A stretch of DNA of 64,000 nt from Archegozetes longisetosus (lineage: Eukaryota > Arthropoda > Arachnida > Sarcoptiformes > Trhypochthoniidae): the NCBI GenBank assembly GCA_018873245.2, contig JAEMBT020000002.1, forward strand, positions 186,001-250,000, given 5' to 3'. Numbering within the stretch: the stretch's first letter is position 1; each line of letters starts with the position of its first letter. The position numbers were made by a program, and so were the translations under genes. Below the pieces are notes generated by a model. That model searched no databases, had not been told where the DNA came from, and was given only the letters and a program-made list of their open reading frames with translations. Below are positions 44,765 through 56,478 of this stretch, piece after piece.

Positions 44765-46780
44765 CTACTGTAGTTTCTTAACAACTTGTTCGTTAATTGT
44801 GTTGCGATTAAAATCTTCGAGAAGTGCAACTTTCCTCATCGCAGGTTTCAATAAGTAAGTTCTTACGAAAAAGTTTATAAATAATAAGAAAAATAGAAAA
44901 TAGAGTGAGAAGCCAGTTGTTGCAACAGTAATGGACAAATCGCATGGAATTCCCGTAAGTTTGAATTGAAGAGACCTAAAGTTAACGTAGAGACCGGCAA
45001 ACATTTGTACGATTTGTAAGGTGGTTATTGTTATGTTTACACAACGTGGTATCGAAACACGCATTGATTTTAAAGCATAGTATGAGTACATAATTGAATG
45101 AATCAAAAAGTTCATGTTAACCATCCATCGGGCAGTTGCCGGAACGTCATGGAAGACATACCACGAGTAGTTCAATGTCAAGATATGATGTACCCAATGA
45201 AGTGTTATTAGCTTTTGTTTGCGCAACACAATGAATACTGTGTCAAACAATTCGATTGATTTTGAAAGTGTGAAGAATAGATACCAAAGATTGACCCGAA
45301 AGTCCTGCAAAATAAGCTAAAAGTTTATCTTTTGAAGACATAAAAATTAAAGTAAATTACAAGTATATAGGTTTCGGTTTGTAGGACGTGAATTCAATTT
45401 TTATTAGAAGTCCAGTGACATTACTGAGAATTGGCTCTAGCCTGAGGCCAAAATTTTCACTTGTTTGAGTGAGCTCTTTGCAGTCCTCTTTTAATCAGTG
45501 AATCCTACCTTTTTTACCAATCTATCAATAGCCCTCAAAATGACAATATTGTAAGACTATATCCTATTGAGTGAAACATCTATTTGAGGCCATGTGTTTA
45601 TCATTTTAATTATAATGTGGCAATTGTTAAGATTATTGTCGGTTAAAAAGAATACTCAATACTCTCACTTATTAAACATGTTCTTAAGATAACTAAATTT
45701 AGCCATACGTAAGATTAACATTAAGATTACGTCAATCAACAAGTTTTATAGTCAGACAACGCCATTGAGAAGTTTGGTTTCGAACAATTTATTTTGCCAC
45801 ATGCAGTCTGAGCCTTGAATTTATAGTTTTGAACGGCTTATTCTCAAAGGCAGAATACTCTTTCTTTAAACAATAACTAATTAAGTGAAGTTCGTCCAAT
45901 AGACAATGCATAAATGTGTCCATTTTAACGATAGAATGTTTATTGTTGAATGAGCTACTGTTTCAGCTCTTACTTAAATATTTTTCTTTTATTTTATCGC
46001 AAATTCATTTAAATTCTAAACAAGACCTAAAGATTGAATTCAAAATACTATACATTAAACCAAGATAAGACGTCCTTAAAATAGCATTTTGACAGAATCT
46101 GAAGATCTGATTGCACATAAATAACTATTTTTAAAACTATTTTACATTAATAAATACGCCCGAGTTTTTCTATTAAAGTTCATGCGCAAGTTATTTAACG
46201 ATAATGAGTTTAAAAGCTTAAATAATTTGAAAACTGCATTTTAGATCTAAAATATGATAAATAAGAAGGAGTCACTGAAAACATATTTGTAACTGATGAT
46301 TACTTAAGAAAAACAAAGCAATATTATAGATAAAATGAATTCATACTTGTATAAGAAGATAAGTTTTTAACTTACCTTATAATAAGAGGCGTCACAGAAT
46401 GAAGCAGTCACTCCATAAGTGTATAAAGTGTGAATAAATTCGGGTAAACATCGAATAACACCACAAATGGAAAATAAAGCCAATGATGTGTTCCATATGA
46501 ATAGCTGGGGTCGAACACTGAAACCACTTTGACGATAATTCATTAAAAGCTTGAGCCCAAAAATCACAATTAAATAAACGATTGAAATATATATCGAATA
46601 GTGCCATTTAGTATTGACTAAGTCTTGTATATCGTCGCCAAAAGGTATTATACTTTTTTCAAAGCCCAAAACAAATGGTAAGCCAGGAAATTGGTGCCAA
46701 TCAGTTGACCACTTATCGGTTACGTTCCGATAATCAGTAACATAATTATGAATGCGGATGTCTTGGCCCAAATGAATCAT
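44765..46780 (-). CDS. ELOVL6-like very-long-chain fatty acid elongase, copy 1
   Basis: ELO/ELOVL enzymes perform the condensation step of fatty-acid elongation (acyl-CoA plus malonyl-CoA to 3-ketoacyl-CoA) in the endoplasmic reticulum membrane. Exon 1 is 46780-46376 and exon 2 is 45304-44765, joined in phase 0 across a 1071-bp intron (AAG|gtaagt...ttgcag|GAC); the product is 314 aa. Exon 1 holds the YS-x-Y-x-SI-x-Y helix and LFSI-x-G-x-(I/V)R-x-LPE-(F/L), typical of ELOVL6. Exon 2 holds K-x-x-E-x-x-DT, the catalytic HWVHH box (H171, H174, H175), MNFLIHSIMYSYYAL and TLQIVQ, then membrane helices. It ends in KKLQ, a dilysine ER-retrieval signal. Its N-terminal lead is longer than the vertebrate enzyme (about 265 aa). 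The second copy is 7-8 kb away on the same strand. Confidence 0.92.
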
Positions 46781-46864
46781 CTTCGTTCTCCTTATAGAAT
46801 AGGTGCTACTTTGATCTCATGAACTTGGAACTGAAAGTGTCTTCAAGAGAAAAATAGAACTAAT

Positions 46865-46875
46865 CTTTATAGTTC
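46865..46875 (-). promoter_or_regulatory. TATA box shared by both elongase copies (copy 1)
   Basis: GAACTATAAAG on the minus strand lies 85-95 bp before the ATG, and TTCAGTT, an initiator-like sequence, follows about 39 bp later. The same GAACTATAAA phrase precedes copy 2. Confidence 0.45.
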
Positions 46876-49800
46876 GATAGGAAATTTACTTATAGGAAAC
46901 TTTAGATAAATCTAAAGTCGTTCAAAACTTGTTATTTGTAGTTTCATGTTTAGCATCGCATTATATGCCTTCGCTTCAATGCCAGAGTGTATCTGATATT
47001 AGGTGAAATGAAAGACTTGAATATTTAATTGAACGCAAAGAAAAATATTATGAGAACTCAAGGATAGACAACTCTTTTTCATTGTAAGGTTATCTTTCGA
47101 AGCAAGTATCCACTACTTTGAGGTTAGACATGGCAACTAAGGTTTATCGTTTAAGCATCCTATTTTGAAGCTGTTTTCACTATTCATATTTGTCTGAGGG
47201 CTATAGTTTTAACGAATCAGTTTTATCTGCTCTAATTTGAACTCTTCCTATGTTTTAAAAAGGCTTTTCGCTTTCTGAGTTTGATGTAAAATCCTGAAGG
47301 TCTTACTCAAAACCACCATTTAATATATGTATTCTCTGGACTTTTTTCTCCGCTTCTTGCAATGAAGTTTTAATTGAAAAGCAAACTATGCAGGTTAAAA
47401 AATTAATTGACTATCGATTGCTTAATAAATGCTAAGAGCAATAAATGATTACTTTTGGATGGTGCGCCACAACTACTATCAAATCATTAAAGTGTAAATT
47501 GCTTTAAATTCTCGTCAAGTTTTCTAAATTCTAATAAAAGGGCTAACACTACAGTCAATGTTCTATATCATCATTCAAACATTTATGGAAATTCAATATG
47601 AACCCATCGGCAACCCAGTTTTCTCTGATCAGCCTGACACGTGATGTAACCATCTGCCGCACTCGTGAATTTTGATTCTTCTAAAAGATTTTTAAAGATA
47701 AGAGACTGACGTCAAAGCACAAGTTTCAGATTCTAATTTATGAGAATCATGTGTAACTCAGCTCCTATTTCGTAATATTTTGAAAAGTAAATAGCCGTTC
47801 AAAATCATTAGTTATGAAACTTTTGACCAAAAAAGTTGACCTTCCTTATCCTAACCTTGAATTATAAGATAAAAATCAGCAGATTTTGTCACATTCCGTA
47901 AAAATACATGTATTAGAAGATTAGGAATTCTCGGAACACATCAAATCTTGTCAAACATCGAATTCGTGAAATTAAGTATCGAGAGTTGTGTCAAATTCAC
48001 TTATTGATCAATCACAGATAAACAATTACTGTAAAAATGAGTAATTATCGTCCTGATAGAGAAATTCGAACAAAATATTTTCACAAAAATCACAAATAAA
48101 TTTAACTGTTTTATATTTAAATAACGTGTCGTTTTAAAGGTTAACATATGGACATTCACGTTATAATATCGAAATAATTTATTAGTGCATTGAAAACAAA
48201 AATATCGCTGACCAAAAATGAGCCCCGTAAAAGCGCTTTGGCATATAATACTAATGTTTATGGTCTTTCAGCACATGTGAAGCAAAACGCTAAATATTAC
48301 ATTTTTAAAAAATTATTTTACTGCTGCGGACATTTTATAAATGAATTTTATCAATTCAATTTAGTTGATTATTAATGTATTCGTGTATTTTAATACGATT
48401 TTATTAAATTAAGTTGAAAATATCATTTTAATTTAAAAATAATTAAGAAATATTCGACTTTCGTACTGCCAAAACCAAATTGTTCAGTTTGAGGACAAAG
48501 TTCCACCGTAACTGAATGAGAAGTCCTATCATCTCACAACTAGTCTTATAATATTCATTAAACTATCATTAAAGTTATATCAAAGTATTAGAATACTATT
48601 CATTATAATATCTTAAGAATCAATAACTAAACTTTCGTTCGGATTTCTCTATCAGGACGTTATTCACTAAAAGCCTAATCTACCTGAAACTTTATTTCGA
48701 TTATCAGACCACTAATAAAGAACTATACCTGTCAAATCGATTCTAAATTAGATGATTTTTAATAGGTTGTTGCTTAAGGCTTTGTGAAATACTCGGTAGG
48801 ATCCAATATTAATTTCAACTCTTCTTTACTTGACGCCTAATTTGAAACCTAAATTTAAGTTTGTGGTGTAACTCTAGCGCAAGTAAACTGCTAAACAATG
48901 TTGTCATGTTTCTAATTCCTGGATCAAGTTCAGGAAGAAATATCTCAAACTCTTCAAAGCACTCGATTTTCTTGAAAATAATACTTTATGATCAAAATTC
49001 AGATGCTTTTCAACTCAGGAGAATCTAAATTGACAATTTGAAAGCATTATTAAGTTCAATTTTTTTGTTCTGAAGTTTCATTCATATAAGATTTGCTGGT
49101 GCGATTTCGGAAGTGGAGGTTCCTGAAAATACTCCAGGAAATTTTCCCTGAATTTCCCTAAAAAAGAATTACGCTTAAAAGTACTTCGTGTAAGTTTGTT
49201 ATAACCAGGGCAAATTTTTGGAAAGATAATTTTCCTGAATTTTATATTAATGTACTTGTGGTCACTTCAGGCTTCTATAAAAATAATTTGAAATTTTCCT
49301 GATTTTAAAGTTTCTCCCCGTTTTGTTTAAAATATGAGATTTTTAAAAGTTTTATCTCATTTTGCGAAAATATTAAAAATTGATCACAACTGTAATATTC
49401 ATTATCTTGATAAAGCTTTATAGTTAATAGTTATTGTTTAACATAATCATACGCTCTTTCATATAAAATCTTTTGACAGAAGATAGTGCTGAAAACTTGG
49501 AGATCAATCTAATTATACAACTGAAGGACCAGTTTAATACACAACTGTTTTTCGTTGTATTATGATTGAAAATGAAGTAAAATTTTTGCAATTTCGGTTC
49601 TTTTAAATTCCCGAATTTTTTAAAGTTATAACATAACATACGATTAAAACACTAGCTTTTAAAATCAACTGCCATAACAAACAGTAATGCAATAAGAATT
49701 TTTAAGTTAAAACTGCGTATAAATGTGTGGTAAACAGTTGTAAAACAGCAGTTATATGGTAAACAGTTACAAACGGCAATTATAATAGTTGAAAACGAGA

Positions 49801-50354
49801 TAAACACATAAAAACGGAAAATTCCCAAGTTCATACTCTCAAAGTTAAAAAGATTGGACTTCTATAATAAGCTACCTAAATTGATTAATCAAGTCTCATT
49901 ACTCAGATTTCACCTTTCAACTTTGAAACTATGATCTTAAAAATGTACTGTTTTCAATAAGTTCATATCACTTTCAACTATCATAATGCATTTTTATAAT
50001 TGTTTACGACTCGTATATGCATTCTATACTGTACATTATATTTCTTTAGTTTTCACCAACTATTGCAATTAATTTTTAAGATTTTGATCTTAAGACTAAA
50101 TGATATTTTATTAAATTTTTGGGATGTTTCCGAAAATGGGAAGTTTCCTGATAAGGAGACCCACCTTCGATATCCCCGACCGAAATCTTCGAAGTTTTGG
50201 TCCGAAAATGTAGAGACTCTGTGAACTAACTTATAACGTTGTGAAATGATTTTTAGATATAAAATCCCTTTAAAACATGATATGAAGTTGTATTTAAATA
50301 GGAAGACGAATCAATTTTGTTGGATCAATGCCCTATCACATTGTTTACCAGTAG
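46876..50354. other. Gene-free interval upstream of elongase copy 1
   Basis: AT-rich. Open frames at 48190-48375, 49424-49639 and 49652-49834 are low-complexity and lack motifs. An AAATTTTCCTG-like phrase recurs several times between 49130 and 49300. No gene recognised. Confidence 0.35.
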
Positions 50355-50912
50355 GAGTCAGTTTGGCAGAATGACATTTTAACAATTCGATTTAGCCGAA
50401 ACGACTAACTTTTCTGTTTTCTCACTTTCAGTTTAGATTTTAGAGAACTCTATTTTTGAAAGTCATTGTCAAGAACTCGAGTTTTATGAATATATGTTTT
50501 AAATTCTGAAAGTTTGTTAAACAATCGTATGTTGTAAATAGAAGCTTTTAAGCCAAATAAGTGAATATAAAAATTAAAATTTTTATTCAATTATTCAAAA
50601 GTGTGAGTAAATATCTCTTATAACTCTACTATAAGTTAAAAGTTATATTTTCTAAAATCTCAACCTGAGCTTAAATATTATGGAAATCAATCCACAAAAT
50701 CTAGCATTTAATCACATGTTTTTAATCCCATCATTTTCTGATGACTATTGATGCTTAAGCTTTTATCTAAATCTGTCAACTACTATTAAGTTTTGAATCT
50801 TACTTTGTTAAATATGAATCAACGAACAAAACTTGAGTTTTGGGTATGAGAAAACAAGTTGCAAAATTGATCTAATACGTTTCGGCTAAACTAACTTCTG
50901 TTAAACTGACAC
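50355..50912. mobile_element. DNA transposon copy 2 (558 bp), inverted relative to copy 1
   Basis: The ends GAGTCAGTTTGGCAGAATG and TTCTGTTAAACTGACAC are inverted repeats. The reverse complement aligns through its whole length with the copy at 25365-26691, minus the nested element there: shared stretches include TTAGATAAAAGCTTAAGCAT CAATAGTCA and ATTTGGCTTAA. Non-coding. Confidence 0.72.
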
Positions 50913-52361
50913 CAATCCTGCTTATCAAACTAAGAAAGTTAAGGTCAGAATGATTCTCAGACAGAAAATTTGAAAATCTTGAAAATTTCCCCTCGTGTTC
51001 GTCAAATACTTCGATTATCCTTTTAAAGTTTATCATAAGACTTGAGCGATTATTAATTCTCGAATAGGATAACTATTTTGATTAAAATTCAGTTTCTAGG
51101 CAGTCAAATGGATATTCTTTCTCCTTATTTCTAAAAATGGGTCTCTCAAATAGAAATACATAAATCTGAAATTGTCTATTTTCTATGCTCTGTGATTTGA
51201 CTTTCAAACTTGATTGAAATGAAAGAATCAAAGCAAGTTTAGTTGGCAATCAGTCTAAAAAGATTATTTTTGTCTTCTCAAGGACAAAGTATGGAAAGTG
51301 TAGAAAATTAAACCATTTTAAAATTAACTCAAATCAATTAGCGATTTACTCAAATCTCTAAAAAATATTAATAATGATAAAGAAAAGTTTAACTTCTAAT
51401 TGTTTAGGATATCGAGAGCCCAAGTCTTCAAACGATCTTTTATGGGTCTAACAGTGGGTCTTGAAGTCACAAAATTTACCACTTTCAATAGGTCTGATGC
51501 AGTAAGTTATATACAGCTTGAAATGTTTCAAAAGTACTAATTTCGAAGGTCTTATGGTGATATTTTTTCCATATTTCTTGAATCCTTATGAAAGTGATGT
51601 GTAAATTGATTTATACGTTTTACTTCATTAGATAAATAGTAAATAGTAATAGTGGATAAAGATGAGTAGTAGATATAATTTGTTAGCGACGTTTTCACTT
51701 TATTTTTAATTTGAATATTGCTCCGGTTGAAAGTTTTTCGATAATCCTACAAGCTAAGTATGTTAAAAATGGAGTATATTAATTGTTATATTTTAGGTAT
51801 TTAGTTACCGCATACCTGCTGCTTATAGTTGATATAATGGTACGATCTCGGAATAATTTTATTTTAAAAAAACTGAGACAGTTTCTAAAAAATTTTTCAA
51901 TTTCAATACAATATAACTTTCGAGACTATAAGATTTTAAAATACAAGCTGTAGTCATTGATCGATAAGCTTCTCTTAAAGTGTGAATTGACTAATTTAGA
52001 AATCAGGAAAATACAAATTCAATTAATTTTAAGACCTATGAAGGAAATTCTTAACGATAAGATTTACTGTAAAAGATCATTTTATTACGGAAAAACCTAA
52101 AATCTTGTTACCATAAGTGAGCTTGTGCTTCAACTTTATCAGTATAATTGATAATGATTGCAATCGCAGCTTTAATGTTTATATCTGTTATTAGGTCTCT
52201 TGAAAGCATAAGAAAAAATATTTTTACTTCAAACTCTTTCGTAAAACTAAACAATTAAAGTTCTCAAATAAAAATAATGCTATTAGAAAAGAAATTGTCA
52301 GTCTACTGATAAACTCAATGTATTTTGATAGTAGATTATTCAAATTTTTGAGGGACTAACC
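50913..52361. other. Gene-free interval
   Basis: AT-rich, with no recognised feature. Confidence 0.3.
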
Positions 52362-52708
52362 CTGAATGTTTACCAACTGTCCGAGGGAGTAAGAATCATG
52401 TAAGCATTTTTTGGTAACAACACTTCGGTCTGTTCAAGATGGTCATATTAGAAGGCGCTGATATAGTTATTGAATATTTTTACTATTGATTTCTATGGTA
52501 TGCAATTAACATTGTGCATACAGATGAGAATAGAATAATTTATATAGTGTTAAATGGCATGGAGATTCAGCCATAGAAATCGACGGTAAACAATTTAATA
52601 ACTATATCAGCATTTTTCAATGTGACCATTTTGAATAAACTGAAGTGTTATTCCTAAAGAATACTCAGATGATTGTTGATTCCTCGGGCAGTCGATAAAC
52701 ATTGAAGA
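52362..52708. mobile_element. 350-bp palindromic foldback element
   Basis: The arms of about 145 bp are inverted copies with scattered mismatches. Shared blocks include GATTTCTATGG, GCTGATATAGTTATT, ATGGTCA(T/C)ATT, AACACTTC(G/A)G and TGAATGTTTA/TCAATGTTTA at the outer ends. Central loop about 60 bp. Non-coding. Confidence 0.62.
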
Positions 52709-53187
52709 TAAGACAAAACAGTGAAAGTAGTATTGAAAAAATAATTTATAATCTAATACTAGTCAATAAATACTAGTAAAACAGAAGTCCTATGAGAACT
52801 GACTATCGAGTATAAACTGTGAGAAATATTGATGCTAATTAATAAAATGCAATATTTTTTATTCAACAAACATGTTTTATCCCTACGAACTTTAACTTAA
52901 ATCAATTACTGATGGATAAGTCTGAAAGTTTTCAAAATCAAGAAAATTCAAACATTACTTATCATTAAATCAGGCGCACTGAGCTCTTTTTTGATGCATT
53001 AATTTGTTTTTGAATGCAGTTTTGAAAGGAAAATTTTTTTGTAGATGTTATTAAGCTATTTAGTTCGTTACCGAATGATATTAGAAATGAACAAAAGTTT
53101 TATATTCTATAAGAACCTTGAACTTTTTTATCAAAAAATATGCGATGCTTTTGAGTTGTGAAATGTAATGTTAATCGACAAGTTACA

Positions 53188-53228
<41 letters not shown>
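53188..53228. repeat. (AAT)n microsatellite
   Basis: About 13 uninterrupted AAT units. Confidence 0.9.
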
Positions 53229-53229
<1 letters not shown>

Positions 53230-53779
53230 GCAGATTCTAACTTTTCAGCAGAATTTAAGCATTGTGTAAATGATAATACATGATCTTTTCCATCAACTTA
53301 TGTGTCCCTCACTCAATGCGATCAAATTCAAAAGTAACTGTTAAATACACAGAATAAAGCTGGTGTAATTATAAATCTAGATCTGGATTATATCGTTAAG
53401 GTGTATTTGATGTGTGTGCTTGTTAGTCGAGGTCAGTTAAAATTAATTCAGTTTAAAGCTTTAATTATTAAACTTTGAAAATTTTCTGAAGATAAGCGTT
53501 GAAACTATACCCTAACAAATTATTTCCTAATAACTTTATAAGTTTTTGAAAAAATCAACACTATCAAAATAGATTTAAAGATTAACTCACTTTCAATTAA
53601 CTGAATCGCATTTATTTTACTGTATTTAAATGGATTAAATGAAATTAACAGAATTGAAATTATTTTATTGTACTTAAATGTATTAAATAAAATTAGGTGA
53701 TGTACCGGCCTTATAAAGTCACAATATTTACAATAAACGATTCAATGGATGATTCATCTAAAAGCTATTCAATACATAT

Positions 53780-55063
53780 TTACTGCAATTTTTTCAGACA
53801 ATTAGTAATTTGTTGATTATGGTTAATATCATTAATAAATGAGATGCCCTTTGCTTTAGATCTGAATAGATATGTTCTGAGGAAGAAGTTTATGAATAAA
53901 ACAGCGAACAGGCCATAAAGTGTGAAACCAGTGATGGCCACGGATGTGGATATATCACAAGGCAGTCCTACTAGTTTACACTGAAGAGCTCGATAGTTAA
54001 TGTAAAGGCCCGCAAACATTTGTGCGATTTGTAAAGTAGTTATAGTCATGTTTACATAGCGTGGTATTGAAACACGTAATGATTTCAAGGCATAATATGA
54101 ATACATCATTGAGTGAATCAAAAAGTTCATGTTAACCATCCATCGGGCAGTGGCTGGAACGTCAGTGAACACATACCACGAGTAGTTCAAAGTTAAGACA
54201 TGGTGTACCCAATGAAGTGTTATTAGCTTTTGTTTGCGCAACACAATGAATACTGTGTCAAACAATTCGATTGATTTTGAAAGTGTGAAGAATAGGTACC
54301 AAAGAATCAGACGAAAGTCCTGTTGATAAAAATTAATAATTTACATTTAATATATCTAATACTTTATATCAATTGAATGCTTCTTATATATCAGACTCTC
54401 CCCTACAAAAGCTTCTTCTTATTTGCAAAATCAGGTCTCTCCTCACTTTTTCTAAGAAGTATTAACTTTTCAGGTGTGATAAACGGTTTAGATCTTTACT
54501 ATGAATTCTTAAAGTAACTTTTATAGCTATCTATGAGGGAAGTCAGAAATCTAAATATGGTTGATTGATGTGGTTAAGTAACTTAAAATTGATTGCTGTA
54601 TCATATCGCAATCATATCGAGTATTGTTTTTGATTGTTTTACCGAAAATGTCAAAAAGTTAACTTACAACATAATAAGATGATTTACAGAACGAAGCTCT
54701 CACTCCTTGATGAAGCAATATGTGAACGAACTCTGGAAGGCAGCGAACGACACCAAAAATTGAGAAAAGAGCCAAACATATATTCCAAACAGTGAGACAT
54801 CGGCGAAGATCGAAACCTCTCTCTCTGGTGTCCATCCACTTTTTGAGTGAAAAGATCGTAATTAAATAGATAATTGATATGTAGAACGAGTAGTGCCAAT
54901 AATTTAAAGTCATCTCATGAAGATCATCTCCGTACGGAATGAATGCTCTCTCGAAGTCGAACGCTTGAGGAATACCAGGAAATCGACTCAAATCCGTTGA
55001 CCATTTGTTGGTTATATTGCGATTCAGTATATGATAATTGTTATATCGAATATCATAAGACAT
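53780..55063 (-). CDS. ELOVL6-like very-long-chain fatty acid elongase, copy 2
   Basis: Paralogue of the gene at 44765-46780 with the same function (ER fatty-acid chain elongation). Exon 1 is 55063-54668 and exon 2 is 54319-53780, joined in phase 0 over a 348-bp intron (GTT|gtaagt...tcaacag|GAC) at the identical site. The product is 311 aa, and exon 2 is exactly as long as in copy 1 (540 nt with the stop). It has LFSIFGVVRCLPEF, K-x-x-E-x-x-DT, HWVHH (H168, H171, H172), MNFLIHSMMYSYYAL, TLQIAQ and the terminal KKLQ dilysine signal. The 5' part of exon 2 is nearly identical to copy 1 at the DNA level (92 identical bases) while exon 1 and the 3' end differ widely. No frame lesion. Confidence 0.92.
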
Positions 55064-56226
55064 TTTGATTGAATTAAATAACTAAGCAATCAATATATAG
55101 CTGGAGATCTGGAAATATTAACTCTTCACAGCTTTCGTGAACTATTTATCCGAAGTCAGTTATAAGAAGTGAAAGTTTACTTGTCTGGCACCACTTTTAT
55201 AGTTCAACTTGACACGCCTTCCGTCTCCTGATTCATCTTATTTTTACCGATCATGATAAAGGTATGAATGTTAAGGTTTTCATGATGAAGCCTCCGGGCG
55301 TAATGCACGTGTCAATTGAATTCTTGACGGTCTTAAAAACATCCATAATTTATTCTATAGAACGATAGCAAAAAATGGAAAAATGTTTTCGCGTCGAAGG
55401 ATAGCTTATAATTTTTATAATTTTTCAATGCAGAAGAAGTCCAACGACTTTGATTTGACGTCAGTTAAAACATTTTCGGTTTGTTGTTATTTTGTTCAGA
55501 GAACTCGTTCCAGAAGCTTCTAACTCGAGCTCACAATTTTCAAGGTTTAAACTACAGTTGAGTTGATTTTAATAACAAAGCTGTCTCTTCAGGCTATAAC
55601 TCGAATAGTTTCATGAGTCTATTAGGCACAAAAAAGGTTTAACTAATATTATTATAAATTATGATATCATGATTCATGTGTTCAACTTAACTGTTTACAC
55701 TGAAAAATATCCGATAATAAATTGTATTACTGAGACTGTTGAAGCTGTCTCATAAAATAGAAGTGATACACTTTTCTCAGATTTAAATATTTATATATCT
55801 GTCTATTACTCCTTTCTTCGATATGACGGCAAGAGTACTAAATGTAGTAGGAGGTAATCAAACTAAAGTAATTGTTTACATTCAAAGTTTCAGGTCGAGG
55901 CAATAAGCTTAACCAGATTTCAATTTTGCTTTATTTGCAAAACAAATTCTATTTATTTATTATTATTATTTAAATTGCCGCGTTTACCCGATATCAATAC
56001 TGTTATGTAACTTCGTTGAACATCCCTCACATCGACTATTGTTTTACTTCTCGACACAACAAATGTTTTACTAGAATAAAAGAGTTTTGTTGCAGCAACT
56101 GACGTATTTTTGCGAAATTCATTACGTGATTAGACTTCCTTTATAACTTAGATAAAGTGTTCTCCAGAAATATTTTGATTTTTTACTCTGTTTTTCTGTT
56201 GTTGATGAAAAATCATTCTATTTATC
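55064..56226. other. Intergenic region upstream of elongase copy 2
   Basis: Holds the copy 2 promoter and about 1 kb of AT-rich sequence without recognised features. Confidence 0.35.
55194..55205 (-). promoter_or_regulatory. TATA box of elongase copy 2
   Basis: GAACTATAAAAG on the minus strand is followed about 31 bp later by TTTCACTT, an initiator-like sequence, giving standard core-promoter spacing and a leader of about 105 nt. The phrase is shared with copy 1. Confidence 0.5.
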
Positions 56227-56478
56227 TTACGCGTTGCATTGATTTTTTAGAACAGATAAAGATTGCCAAAAGAAAAAGTTAAAAGTATTTTCGTGCTTCT
56301 GATCGTTAATTATTAATTTACCTTCGCTAAATAATTTGAGCCAATTCCATAAGAGATCTCGTTCTCTTAAAGAGTACATGTTTACAAAGTGGATGTTTAA
56401 CTTAATAGGAGTGCTCTGATTTCGTTTAATTAAATTTAGTAAAGATTCCGCGGTATACATCGAGCTAAATGAGTACAA
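56227..56478 (-). CDS. Unrecognised coding-like segment, possibly one exon
   Basis: An 83-codon frame that looks protein-like rather than low-complexity: SMYTAESLLNLIKRN, then IHFVNMYSLRERDLLWNWLK LF. A possible acceptor (ttag before CTCGATG, about 56466) and a possible donor (GAAG|gtaaat at about 56325, after LKLFSEG) would bound an internal exon of about 140 bp. No partner exons were found. I do not recognise the family. The stretch after the possible donor (KLIINDQK...) may be intron read-through. Confidence 0.25.
   Translation of the reverse strand: MYSFSSMYTAESLLNLIKRNQSTPIKLNIHFVNMYSLRERDLLWNWLKLFSEGKLIINDQKHENTFNFFFWQSLSVLKNQCNA

Noticed and set aside
53188..53228. The (AAT)n run as a possible coding or regulatory repeat
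   Set aside because: It is an ordinary microsatellite in non-coding DNA.
56227..56478. Assignment of the orphan frame to the WecG/TagA glycosyltransferase family on the basis of the FVNMYSL phrase
   Set aside because: Only a few residues agree, and the expected downstream DG and catalytic regions are absent.
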